Positions 37,701 to 47,772 of a stretch of 64,000 nucleotides of DNA are shown here, piece by piece. Position 1 is the first letter of the stretch, and each line of letters opens with the position of its first letter. A program made the position numbers and the translations under genes. The stretch covers positions 744,001 to 808,000 of the forward strand of contig JALRME010000005.1 of the NCBI GenBank assembly GCA_026120035.1, written 5' to 3'. Below the pieces are notes generated by a model. That model saw only the letters and a program-made list of their open reading frames with translations, did no database searches and was not told the DNA's origin. This stretch comes from Coleophoma eucalyptorum. Lineage: Eukaryota > Ascomycota > Leotiomycetes > Helotiales > Dermateaceae.

Positions 37701-37803
37701 TTGGCGCGCTTGGGGGCTGGGAATGGTCCGCTTGGAACTGGAACAACGAGGGCACACTTGAATTACCGGCATTTAGAAAGGCCCGGTATGGCACTGTCGC
37801 CAT
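34714..37803 (-). CDS. AT-hook, Gln/Ser-rich nuclear protein of unknown function
   Basis: The likely start is MATVPYRAFLNAGNSS at 37803, giving about 1,030 residues; an in-frame ATG at 38034 would add 77 less typical residues. The first 220 residues are disordered, with a bipartite-like basic patch PPKRRRIGG (about 192-200). A compact conserved-looking block follows (about 225-287, LLTLLRSINPVTVVDQLCKA then GGIPGAPPPEDG). Two AT-hook cores are visible, SRGRPRKD (about 307-314) and KRGRGRPKGSTKK. The C-terminal half is Gln/Ser/Pro-rich low complexity, and the end is MRERLLRGLGHR. AT-hooks bind the minor groove of AT-rich DNA, so a chromatin or transcription role is inferred. I cannot name the family. 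It lies next to NUP84 on the same strand. Confidence 0.78.
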   Translation of the reverse strand: MATVPYRAFLNAGNSSVPSLFQFQADHSQPPSAPTTTTSIPTPQSSQASPLMNVKDIANANNHEQMPWNSRLSIAQSSDRAASSATSAPKGSVSPATFNQQELSEISSPPTSEGVLVPNKDGRVRNPVPSKLKNKTDGKKGTFGVMHMDLTGGKKGEMAGKDIAAERDAAARRTSEKTASAAKAAQQDGYIPPKRRRIGGIEELHAQDIVRPARPLAPDETKQEQARLLTLLRSINPVTVVDQLCKAVAYFGGIPGAPPPEDGIFPESANTRETGALFIGWLAEIFPDLSKAPSPEVPKLQDPPKRSRGRPRKDMSDEPADSELVQPRGMQNSTPQVARPSWSRPSLVGAAGDAWAQISGIESHNNFAIPGMNTNANVAAPQDMSKAPQMDLTRITQGQAPTPSPATPNPQQTSNLQTDAASTSKRGRGRPKGSTKKSKEHQGDIGQTGPAPMTAVRPQQNDFQQQQAHSNQATEIRPPTASAAPTSEDEQRALIAHQQSLLFGKPLWAGQINSAQAPSSSSPFDGLSPEERAVLEAFRSQRTQGPASKAMTEKATQVVPSGGMKRKRAPQTKSPALTQNNVAPTIPVSEPTPVSKVSETAQSEVSKDTLQWSTIETSAPAVQASPSVNKESSRWVSPQLSNPAVPPSKRQRKPKDQNAPQVKRKTVAVPRKDTPPSLPSTIPDSTAGSSQQSAPSRPPAEGLEAHYERFANLQQNGRSSTPNLPNVPQRQSTSAQGSVGVQRQNTPSQPLQPPQKQQAPQQKPQQPQPPQQTQQASTQQSEKTVDQAITQSSSNRPPSTAYYNQTRYTPYSQQYPSHQPSHQYGTQPQASPRMSSGNISARSGSTHTLARPSPQFSQTQPETTYRTASPHNLTQASPSFSQTDNNYRSSSANSVAQPSPLYTPAVPQTQTSQSHQSHYGSFSNSSYIDLPTLESLDHGGTSSHSNVNLNTNSYGQNMGLAGMGASSRGGSTAGSYGSSSGLGSSFNPRVTQSGGHGGYNTTSGLNNSFDTGTGEQDMRERLLRGLGHR

Positions 37804-38172
37804 GGTCGTTGACAAGAACTCAAAGATATGCCCATGTTGTTGTGATACCGTTGCCAGCGCCAGTTTCTCTGCAGTTGGGCGCGACGGGACATCAGCTGCA
37901 GTTGATCGTTGATATGCCTTAGCCTTCAGGCACCAGAGACTGAACTTAAACAACCCTAGCGGAGGTACTATGTAGCTTGCAACTTTCGCTGTCTTTTCAA
38001 AGTTTCCGTTCAGGTCAACGGGACAATCAACCATTACTCCTTTGTCTTACGTTACAGTTTGCATTACCTAAATTCTTGGTACACGTATATGTATTATCAG
38101 ATATCTGATATTACCATGCACAAGCTACTTATCATCTTAGCGAACTACCGGTAGTCCAGTAGTACTATAAGT
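37804..38172. other. spacer between NUP84 and the AT-hook gene
   Basis: About 370 bp holding the 3' end of NUP84 and the promoter or leader of the AT-hook gene. If the ATG at 38034 is used, part of it is coding. Nothing else is seen. Confidence 0.5.
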
Positions 38173-41100
38173 CTACAACTTGATATTCCAAATTTGATTT
38201 TCCCATCCTTTGGCCTTCAACTTCTTGGTACCGCTCTTGGAAGCGGACTTCTTACCCGACGTAGAGGTAAGAAGTAATTTGCTAGCACTAGCAAATGCCT
38301 CAACAAGCTCCTGGACACGGCCGGACTTCTCAAAGGGCTCAAGAAGGTCGGAATCCTCTGCAGCAATCATAGTGGAAAGCTCCATGCATTCTAAGAGGAA
38401 TTGACGTGTGAGTGCATATCCTGCAAACTTTAGGATACTGATATATGCAAGTATTGTCTCTGGAAGGTAGGCCTCTCGAAGCAAGGCAAATTCATCGTCG
38501 TCTACAGTGGTTAGAATCTCACGACAGAGCTTCCGAGGATGCCACGAACCTGTCTGACTGGTTATTAACCACCCATGCAGAATTGGCCCCATTGCCTCTC
38601 TAGTATCTTGCACTGCTTTTCCGAGTTGTTGGCGCCACGCTGTTTGCCATTTAGGTGTGACCTCTCTGTAAAACCTATGTTAAAAAAAATATGAGAACAA
38701 GGATTGTGCACGTACTCATCAATCAATTGTGCCATGCTAGAAGTAGTCTCCATGTTATCAAGGAGCTCAATAAGGGCCTCGAGCTCTCTAAAGCTTCTGG
38801 CTTCAGCGAGGAGATGCTTCTTGAGAAGCTTTTTCTGATCTGCTGATCCATCTAAGACTTCCGTGAGATCCTCTTCGGTTTCTGATTCAAGTGCAATAAA
38901 GTCCTGGCTTGTTCCTAATATGGCGGGTGTCTTGCTAGAGGCAATCATAGAGCTTGGTACTCGAGATGCAAGTACTCTTGCTGCAGGTAGATGCATGTGC
39001 TCTGTTTTCAGTTAGTAAAATTCTTAGGTAAAATTCTGCCACTGGATTGTGTGTAACATACTAAAAAAGCGCTTGTAAAGCATGGTGCCAAAAAGAAATG
39101 TCTCGCTCCAAAGTCCTTCAACGAGTAAATACCACTCTAGACTCCGGATTAGGAGAAGATCCACTCTCTCAATGCCCTCGGTATCCTCGCCGAAGAAGTC
39201 TTTCTTGATCCTTCGGCCCGAGTCATCAACATGTGTGGGAACATCTTCGAGGAGAGATATCTTGCTTGCTGCAGGGTAATTGGTACTATCATCGGGGTAA
39301 TCCTGCACAAGATACCGTGACTGCATTTTTACGAAATGTTGGACATCAAGTCCTAGCTCTCTCATAAGTCTGGTTTGAGTATATCTCTGCTCGGGATCTG
39401 TAACGTCGATCAGGTTGCGACAAAGGGTTGCGTATCTTCTATTTCCGGACAGTTGGGAGCAATATAGAGGAATGAGCTCCTCTTTCCCGGATAGTCGTAA
39501 GAAACTGATATAAGAAACGATTATGTTCTCAATGACAGAATGACGAATAATGCCACCGAAGTCAGCACCAAGGTTGATAAAGATGAGTAAGACATGGGCC
39601 AGAACCCTCAAACTATCATGATCGTCCAGCGCGATGTATTTGTTTATATCCTGTTTCTCTGGTTGGTCTCGCGTGGGTGGTATTAAGATTGACATGCCAC
39701 CCTCATTTGCAAATTTAGATAGGGCCAGACCTTGCTGATAGACAAATTTTTCGAAGGTGTTTGCAATCAAGACACCTTGTATCATCTTCATTGGTTGCAA
39801 TGTCTCTTCCATTGTGCGTGGATCGGTCTTCAATCCTTCTACGAGGCGTGCTGCCGCAGTTTGCGGCTCTCCATGAAACTGAACTGCATCGAACGTGCCA
39901 AAACTTGAGATCTGGTTGGAGCCCAGCAGTTCTTGATGCCGAGCCTGCAAATAATGATCGAATTGTGTTCTGAGTAGGGCGTTGTAGTGAGCGAATATAA
40001 AGTCATCCCACGAACGGCAGACTGGTTCTACGCTTGAAATATCTCCGCTCAAAATGCCGTATACTGCTCGCTCGTATGCGTCACTGCCGCCCTTCCTTGC
40101 AAGAGCAAAGCACATGCGTCTCCATAAAGCAGAAGATGCGAGAGTACAATCCTCTTCTTCCTCCTTAGATGCCTCATCAGGAAGGCCGGACATACTCACG
40201 GCTCTCCAGATTTCTGTACGTTCCATACACCATTCTTTCACCTCGGCAGCACTCTTTCCTCGGCGTAATAGTTCGTAACAACCAAGCCAGATAGCTCGTT
40301 CGAAGTACTCATCCTGGGCTTCTAATTTCCGTCCTTGTCGTGTTGCAGAATCTGGGTCTAGTTGCGTAACCAAGGCTTCTGTCTTAGACGAATTTAGGTG
40401 CACTTTTTGAGTATCAGGCGACGATGGCCCAAGAGGTTGCGGCCATACATTGATGCGCTTCTGGTTCTTGATAGCAGCTTTGGTGTGTAGCCATCCATGA
40501 GCTATGATATCACCGCGATCAGCATTTTGCTGGAGTTCCTGGACTAAAACGTCTATCTCTTCTCCAGAGTCCTCAGCAGTGTCTTGTAGCCATCTTAAAA
40601 CGGTCCTACGTTCCAAAGCCAAAGAATCGGAATCCAGAAAGCTGTTCCATACATCTCGCTCAGAAGAATATTGATGAAGCACTTTGCGATGAGACAAATC
40701 CGTCCTGAGATTGGTTCCGGGTGGCTGAAATCGAAGCTTGACAAGTCGCCCCAACAGGTCCCAGGTCTGTGCTTCTTGCTCCCAGCGTTCCAAGTCCTCC
40801 AGTGTGGTTTGGAAATCAGGATTCGTGGGAATTTGCTCCTCGGGCTCTTCAATATCCATTTCATCATCCCGCGTTATTTCGGATCGCTGCATCTTCTTTC
40901 GCCATCTTGCTCCGTCTTTCCGCCGCCTCTCTGCGCTATGGTGTCCACGTAGGCGTTCTAGGGTGTCTAAAGCAATATTGTGGTAATGGTCAATGAGGTC
41001 GATTGTCATTTCGTGTTTCTCAGAGTCAGCTGTGGCGCGCTGTGGGTTGTATCCATCTAGAACCTCTGCGAACCTCTCCACTTCTCTGCCGACACGATTT

Positions 41101-41522
41101 GCAGCTTCGCGAAGTGGATGTAGTATGTCCTCATGGTCTTCCGGGCCTGTGTATTGTAATGGTCCTTCTAAAAGTGCGATCTGTATCAGCCAAGCAAGAG
41201 GAAGGCATCCCAGCTAACTTACCATCCTCGTCGTCATCAAAATCTCCCGACATTAAGTCAGATTCACCAAACGAAGAAGCAGGTTCTTCGGACAGTTCTC
41301 GGTCAGACCGCGATGGCGACTAAGGGTAAAGGTTAGTACATGGGAGAAGGTTGATAATTGAACGTACTGCAACCATCTGCCAGCTGCTCTCGTGCGGTTC
41401 CTGTAGGTTTACTAATTAGCAATGACCGAGCCAATATCAACATTTCAAACTACCTGAGAAGGCTTCAAGAAGCCATCGTTCTGAGGACCTTGAGTAGCGT
41501 TGCTCCTAGTCATAGGCGCCAT
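38173..41522 (-). CDS. NUP84: nucleoporin NUP84/NUP107
   Basis: An arm component of the Y-shaped scaffold (Nup84/Nup107-160 complex) of the nuclear pore. The start is MAPMTRSNATQGPQ at 41522 and the end is WENQIWNIKL* at 38173, with several introns, for about 1,000 residues. Family-typical segments include VERFAEVLDGYNPQ, ETQTWDLL-type (here EAQTWDLLGRLVKLRF), RRTVLRWLQDTAED, AIWLGCYELLRRGKSAAEV and CRSWDDFIFAHYNALLRTQ. The protein is all-helical. The C-terminal domain, with LLREAYLPETILAYISIL, is where the partner Nup133 docks in the family. The N-terminus is acidic and disordered. The introns near 38664-38725 and 39000-39060 were placed only roughly. Confidence 0.92.
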
Positions 41523-42157
41523 TGCTGACCTGCGAGAAGGTAATCTCTGCGGGTATGACTGCAAGGCGAAAAGTCACAAAGGAGACTCAACAGTGAGTTG
41601 AGTTGGAGTTGGGCCTATGAGGGACCATGGACTGAATTGGACTGGACTGCGATACTCTGTAGGCCTGTCAAAGGTTTGAAGCCCAGGCCGCAAGCTGTTT
41701 TGGTAGGCTGCCTCGCTTTCTACACGCGTATTTTATTGTTGTAGGGCGGGAGCAGGGGTTATTAGTAGAAAGGTACAGTGCGGCCGCATCAGATTCGAGC
41801 TCCAGAAGCAGTCCATGATCACGCTAAGAAATTTAGCGCATTTTGTCTTTTTTCGGCAGTATAAGAATTTCTTTTTGCTTTGGAACCTCTTTTGAAAATT
41901 AATGTCACGGCTGTCTAAATAGAGTCTCGGAACAATCCTCCTCTGGAGTAACCATCATTGTTTGTTCAGGTCTACGGATCTCTCTGCGCGCTCATGATTG
42001 CCTAGAGCAATATTCTTCCTGTTCTCGTCCCCAGACCTCTTGTAGGAGTGACGGTGGGCTGTAAACTTGGAGATTTACATCTCTTTCCCTTCCACTTGAT
42101 TTTAGAACTGTGATTGCTTTCTATGTGACTGCCAGATTGTTGTCGCTCTCTATCCCA
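41523..42157. other. spacer between CMC4 and NUP84
   Basis: About 635 bp of NUP84 promoter and CMC4 3' flank. No open frame of interest and no RNA gene was seen. Confidence 0.5.
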
Positions 42158-42582
42158 TCATTTTTGTGAGCCCTCTTCCGCCCTCTGCCTCATCTTTAAC
42201 CGCAGCAGATTGGCTTTGGGACAGCTCACGGTCTTCGCGTTGTCGCCATTCTGCTGATAAAATGCGGCGCAGCACTGGTATAGGGCGTCAACCTGGGCCT
42301 GGCACTTGGCTTCATTGTAAGAATTCTTAGATAGGCAAGCTGCCGACAGCATTAGTCTAATATATCGTATGTCAGACCGAGAGTGTGAGTGAGAACCAAC
42401 ATTGAATTGCGCACTGTGATCTCCTGTGTCAGAGCAGAGCAGATCGTGTTGGGGAATGCTGCATACCGCACGAGAATGGCAAGGGGGACTGGTAGATAAA
42501 CCATCGTTACTGTTCCCCTATTGCTGCAGAGTCAGTGGCCAGCCACAACAGTGCAGTATTTGAATGGCAAATGGCATACCAT
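42158..42582 (-). CDS. CMC4: CMC4-like twin-Cys mitochondrial intermembrane-space protein
   Basis: A small CHCH-type protein, of a family imported into the mitochondrial intermembrane space by Mia40. Four exons are inferred: 42582-42580 (ATG alone), 42517-42467, 42412-42400 (13 nt) and 42339-42158. They total 249 nt, or 82 residues. The product reads MGNSNDGLSTSPPCHSRA, then CAIQSCLSKNSYNEAKC, DALYQCCAAFYQQNG and CPKANLLRLKMRQRAEEG. The Cys pattern and the CPKANLLRLKMRQRAE tail match CMC4. The last exon is secure. The two small exons restore the conserved PCHxRACAIQxC motif and all junctions are GT-AG, so I trust them. The three-base first exon is the least certain part. Confidence 0.8.
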
Positions 42583-43121
42583 ATTGTTGTGAATATCGTC
42601 CTGAAGCTCGGCAGCTTGGGAATTGAGTTGAGGGATAGATACTTTGTGTGGAAATATTATTTTTGTTCACGACTGGTGGCAAAGTATCAGATCAAGTTTG
42701 GAGTAAACAGCCCAGGTGGATTAATTGCATAGGTTTTTATGAGAATAGAAGAAACGTAACCAACACGGTATTTCTTTATTTCGCAGTGCTTCTGGTTTGC
42801 CCCTCGCCTTCTGAACCCTGGCGGCTGCTCGACTTGACGTAGAACGACCAGAGAGAGTACTAGGCTTGATTCGTTAGGGCAGCGCGTTCCTACTCAACCC
42901 CACCATCAACCTCTCTCTCTCCCCCCTCTCTTTCTTTTCTCTTCGACCTCACCTCTCGGCGCGACACATAGCGACTTTAATACGGGCTGTGGTCCTCTTA
43001 TTACTCACCAACTGGTATGTCTCATATGTCAGCCACACATGGCATAAACAGCTGATAAGACCTAAGGCTCACCTTCAAGCCCGCTTTCAAGCTTTCTATC
43101 AACACTACACGACTAGCAACG
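42583..43121. promoter_or_regulatory. divergent promoter region, CMC4 / SUMO
   Basis: About 540 bp between two start codons. A pyrimidine-rich stretch (CTCTCTCTCCCCCCTC and on) lies at about 42911-42950, ahead of the SUMO start, as is common in fungal promoters of highly expressed genes. Confidence 0.5.
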
Positions 43122-43494
43122 ATGTCTGCATCCGACGAGAACGGAAGTCCAGGAGCAGCTGATAAGACGGAGCAGGCGCCGAGCGAGCACCTGAATATCA
43201 AGGTCACAGATAACAATAATGAGGTCTTTTTCAAGATCAAGAGAACTACCAATCTGAAGAAGCTGATGGACGCCTTTTGCGAGCGACAAGGCAAGGCTCC
43301 AAACTCCGTCCGATTCCTATTTGATGGCAGCCGTGTTCAGCCTACTGATAGCCCCGACACTGTTCGTAGATACCACCAACAGCCACCAGACGTCCTCCTT
43401 GACCTTTTGACTAACGCGTTTCTAGCTTGATATGCAAGACGGAGATACCCTCGAGGTCCACCAGGAACAGATTGGCGGCGGTCAGTTTAACTAA
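43122..43494 (+). CDS. SMT3: SUMO (Smt3-like ubiquitin-like modifier)
   Basis: A ubiquitin-like protein attached to lysines of nuclear and other proteins. Two exons (43122-43361 and 43426-43494) encode 102 residues; the intron is 64 nt with a less common GTTCGT donor. The N-terminal tail is flexible. The beta-grasp fold starts at EHLNIKVTDNNNEVFFKIKR; FCERQGKAPNSVRFLFDG and DTLEVHQEQIGG follow. The precursor ends GG-GQFN, so a Ulp1-type protease would remove four residues to expose the di-glycine. It is divergent from CMC4. The identification is certain. Confidence 0.97.
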
Positions 43495-44167
43495 CGTTTC
43501 ATACTTGCTCTCTTGCTGACTCAGGCCATCTAGCTTGATTAAATCTTCGACCAACAACCAAACAGTTTGTGCAGGGAGCTTGGGATTCGATTTGGCTAAG
43601 TAGACAAGATACTTCAAGCCAACGGCAGTGGGATGAAGAGGACGATTCATGATATGCATACGGGTATCTGGCTGGAATGCTCTGGGTCTACTTATTTGCA
43701 TTGGCGTGTTAGGCGCATATTTCCAGAATCTTTGGTTCTGGAGAAAATGAAGGCGTGATTTTCTATTAAGAGTTTTGCTTGCCGAGTTTGTGTTGTACTT
43801 TCTCCACTAATCGATCGAACAGACAGTCATCTTTGCAAGCTCCGTCGGCTGTTCCTCATCTGCAAAGACCTGCTGGAGAGCCCTCTAGTGTAATGATGGG
43901 CTTCTCCGCCCTAGAGGTGTCTACACCAAAACAAAAGCAAGCCCAAGGCATTCTATGTAGTCAAAGAGTGTATAATAGGTAAAGCTCCGTTTTCATGCTC
44001 TAAGGATATTCAGTTGTAATGATGACCAATTGTAATCTCAAAATGACCAGAAATATGCCATGCCGTGTCAAATATTCAAAAGATGTAACAACGTCGATAA
44101 ATACAACCAAATCCCGACCTATGTGAACCCCATATATATATATCGTCATCAAACGTAGACTCTTGAC
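43495..44167. other. convergent spacer after SUMO
   Basis: The 3' flank of two converging genes. The antisense frame at 43411-43701 overlaps the SUMO 3' end and has no domain. A (TA)n tract lies at about 44132-44142. Confidence 0.5.
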
Positions 44168-44739
44168 TTAATCGTCCCAAACAGCGGCTTTCGCCTTCTC
44201 AGCCGCTTCCTTGGCTTTTATTATAGCCTCCTTCTCCTCGTTCCTCCGCTTCATCTCCTTCTCTTTGACTGCTCTATCATACGCCCTCTGTTCATCCGTC
44301 TTCTTAGGAGCTCTTACTCCTAGGGCACCTGCTATTAGTCTCTTTGCGACCGCGTCTGTCTTCTCGGGCCTCGCAGAAGGCTTCTCACCCCGCGGTGAAC
44401 TCGATGTAGCTGTCGTATACCCGTACGGATTTACAAAATTATCACCGGGCGACATGACCGGAGAAATGGGCGTCGGTGGAGGTGCTGACGGATATTCTGC
44501 AGAAGCTGGATGGCTCAGTGGTCTGTCAGTCTCCTCGCCGGAAGAGAGCTCCTCATCCTCCCAAGAATCTGCTACATTTTGCTGTTTCGCTGCTTTCTTG
44601 GATTTCGCGGTGGTCTTCTCTGCTTCTTGATTCAGGGACAATTTGCTTAAGGACTTGGCCAGTTCTAGAAGGGCAGTCAGTTACGGGCACGCGTGGAAGG
44701 ACAACACGCAATACTCATACGTTTTGGTTCTGCGGTCAT
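44168..44739 (-). CDS. small charged protein of unknown function, 171 aa
   Basis: Two exons (44739-44721 and 44664-44168) total 516 nt. The product starts MTAEPKQLAKSLSKLSLNQE and ends KEAAEKAKAAVWDD. The middle is acidic and Pro/Ser-rich (ADSWEDEELSSGEE, PSAPPPTPISP). The C-terminal 60 residues are alternating Lys/Glu/Ala and probably one long helix (RAYDRAVKEKEMKRRNEEKE). I do not recognise a domain and give no function. The terminal AVWDD and tidy intron suggest a real, conserved gene. Confidence 0.72.
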
Positions 44740-45389
44740 CGTGAGGTAACTTTATATGCTTGCTGCGAGGCCCAGTAGTGGTTGCAAATACAAGCAGTAA
44801 GGCAAAGTAAGATGTTTATAGGAGGTCGAGTCAAGTAAGGTACAAAACGAGTGCAATAGTTATTTGATTGGCACGGTGTGATAAGAATAGGTCCGCCCAG
44901 TCTGGTCTGCTCCATACTTCTGGACCCTAGTGTGGAGGCATGAGCCAGAGCACGAGTAGCAAGTGGGGTTCTTGGACATCGTGGCTTCTGGGCCTGTTTA
45001 TTTTTGACACTGTCATTCTTTGCCACATAAGCTTCTCTTTATCGCTTGGACTTTTTATTCACATTTGGCTGGGTTGGGACATGAGGCACGCTTTATATCC
45101 ATACTCCCCTGCTTCCTCTCCGTCTTTCGGGGTGTGGGGTAAAGTGTAAGGAAGGTACCACGAAGTACGTGCTACAAGCTCCGACGACTCCATCAATTAT
45201 TTCCGGTCGGGCTTGCTCAGTTGCGCCGAGGTTGGTTGCAGGATACGTCGGTTAAAGCCAATATGTATCTCCCTACAAAGACATGCCTCTGTGAGAAATA
45301 ACATCATATACAACCGGTTTTACTTGTCCAGAGCAATAGCTTCACGCATCACGTTTTCCATTGTATCCTAAGTTACCTGTTCTGGAGCG
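44740..45389. promoter_or_regulatory. divergent promoter region, small charged protein / ligase fusion
   Basis: About 650 bp between two start codons pointing outward. I see no clear named motif. Short frames on either strand have no domain. Confidence 0.45.
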
Positions 45390-47772
45390 ATGTTTCCTAG
45401 GTCATACCCCGCATCTTTAGCAGCATGCCGTCACTTGATTCATTCCCCTCATCGTCGTGAACTCTGCTTTAGTACTTCAGCTTACAGTAATTCTTATGCT
45501 GAGACCGTGCCGAATCTTAAAATCGGCTCTCACACGAGAGTCATATTTCAAGGCTTCACGGGTAGTTTTTTCCAAGTCAGAGTAACCCAACAATCGGATA
45601 AGCTGACAAGTCTGCAATAGGGAAACAAGTGAGAATTCCCGTTCAGATCAATACTAGGGCACACTATAATTCCTTAATGGTAAACTAACATCCCACAGGC
45701 CACTGCAAATGCAAAGGAGTCGATTGCGTGGGGAACAAACATTGTTGGAGGGGTAACTCCTAATAAAGATGGCGAACATCTCGGCCTCCCTGTGCTCCCC
45801 TCCGTCAGCAGAGCCATGGTAGAATTAAAGCCAGATGTGACCGGAATCTATGTAGCAGCTCACCAGGCATCGGCGGCCATTGAGGATGCTATCGAAGCAG
45901 AGGTTCCACTTATCGTAGCAGTCGCAGAGCATATCCCAATCCATGACTTATTACGAGTATGTTAAAAAAAACAGAGCTCATTCATCAGATTCTGATTGAA
46001 ACCAGATACATTCTATGCTGAATGCCCAATCAAAATGCAGACTAGTTGGGGCGAATTCTCCAGGAATCATATCAGCAATTGGCAAATGTAGAGTGGGATT
46101 CCAGCCGCTTGCATGTTTCTCGCCAGGTCGAATTGGAATTGTCGCAAAATCTGGGACATTGAGCTATGAAGGTACGTATGGTTTTTTACATAGCTGTAAT
46201 TGACTGATAGTATGCAGCTGTGGCATCAACCACTCTTGCTGGGCTGGGCCAGAGTCTTTGCATAGGCATGGGGGGAGATGTCTTGGCTGGCACCAACTTT
46301 GTCGATGCTCTACAGGTATTTGAGCACGATGAAGATACTGAGGGCATCGTTCTCATTGGGGAGATTGGCGGTACGGCAGAACTAGACGCTGCAGAATGGA
46401 TCAAAGATTACAACAGAAGGTCCTCAAGTCCAAAGTGGGTCTTCTTGGACAATTGATGTTTTGGTTTTGTTAATAATAAGCATCAGGCCAATTACGGCAC
46501 TTGTTGGCGGTGTCCATGCTGCTCCAGGACGAGTTTATGGTCATGCTGGTGCTTTCATTTCACCAGGGGAGCCAGATGCCCTTAAAAAGTCCAAGGCTTT
46601 GGCCGACGCAGGTGTCACTTTGGTCAACCATCCTTCCAGGTTCGGAAACGCTATGAAAACTCTCTTGGGTCAAACTAGACAATTAAATACGAAAGCCGTA
46701 ACAATAGATGCTGCACAGAGCAGAGGCTTGCATACGACGAAAAGACTCCGACCAAGTCAGATAGAATATAATCATTATACTGCGCAAACACGAACACTAC
46801 ACATCCGGGAGGACTTTGCTTTTGACCTTCTCCGCGAGAAAGGTATCAATGCATCTCAGTATTCTGGCCAAGGTAGACAGCGACTGCTGGCAATAGCAGT
46901 TGACCGAACAACCAGGTCTCCGTGTGTGATTGCTTCACTAGATACGGAAGATCATCAGATCCATCCTAAGGCAAAGAAATTCCCATTTGACTACAGGAAA
47001 GGCATTGACAATGAGCAAATCCTCAGTATTGCGAATCACCTTGAACTTGCGGAATCGGTAAAAGCATCGCTCCCTAGGCTCATTCATGGTCTCGTAGATA
47101 TTTATAACCAAAAAGAGGCGTTTCTGCTCGAAATAAAATTCGTCGAACGACTAGGTGATCTCAAGGTCACAGGCGCTCGATTTGGATTTGATGATGCTGC
47201 GTTTCGAAGCTCAAAGCGTCAGGGCGATATCCATTATCTTCGGCGTCTCGAAGATGAGGATCCCGCCGAGGCAGAAGCTGAGAAGGACGGTATCGTTTAC
47301 ATCAAGCTCAAGGGCAATGGCAATATTGGCACGCTCGTTAATGGAGCTGGCCTGGCAATGAATACTGTGGATGCGTTGGCCGACGCCGGAGGCAAAGCGG
47401 TCAACTTCTTGGACACTGGTGGCAAAGCAACGAGCAAAACAGTTAAGAAGAGCTTTGAAGTCATTCTACAAGATGACAGAGTCAAAGTTATCTTCGTAAA
47501 TATCTTTGGTGGACTCACGCTTGGTGACATGATCGCGAATGGAGTGCTCCTGGCCTTCAAGGAATTGGAGATGAGACTCCCCGTGGTGGTGAGAATTCGC
47601 GGAACGAATGAGGTGGAAGGTCAGAAGATTGTAAGTCTTTCCGAATCAATGCATGTGCACTGTACTAATGAGATATTCTCTCGTGTAGATTGCTGAGAGT
47701 GGCTTGCCATTGTTCGCCTACCAAGATTTCGAGGAGGCAGCAGCGAAGGCAATTGAATTGGCCAAGCGATGA
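45390..47772 (+). CDS. fused alpha-beta succinyl-CoA-ligase-like protein
   Basis: Seven exons (45390-45561, 45621-45628, 45699-45956, 46006-46171, 46218-46434, 46487-47630, 47689-47772) total 2049 nt, or 682 residues. The N-terminus looks mitochondrial ([19 protein letters not shown]). Residues about 40-320 are a complete alpha subunit: the CoA-binding motif [43 protein letters not shown], and the phospho-histidine loop [10 protein letters not shown]. Residues about 365-682 are beta-like: [20 protein letters not shown] at the start, [40 protein letters not shown], and a C-terminal CoA-ligase-type end. The beta ATP-grasp is shortened: the glycine-rich AQxLxGGRGKG segment is absent, the metal-binding EINPL reads EIKFV, and the DAKFGFDD aspartate is Gly. 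Ordinary succinyl-CoA ligase makes ATP or GTP in the TCA cycle. This one may be regulatory or a different CoA enzyme. Confidence 0.88.

Noticed and set aside
37804..38034. 77-residue N-terminal extension of the AT-hook protein
   Set aside because: The composition differs from the rest and MATVPYRAFLNAG is a better start. I kept it only as an alternative.
43411..43701. 96-codon antisense frame over the SUMO 3' end
   Set aside because: It overlaps a certain gene on the other strand, with no domain.
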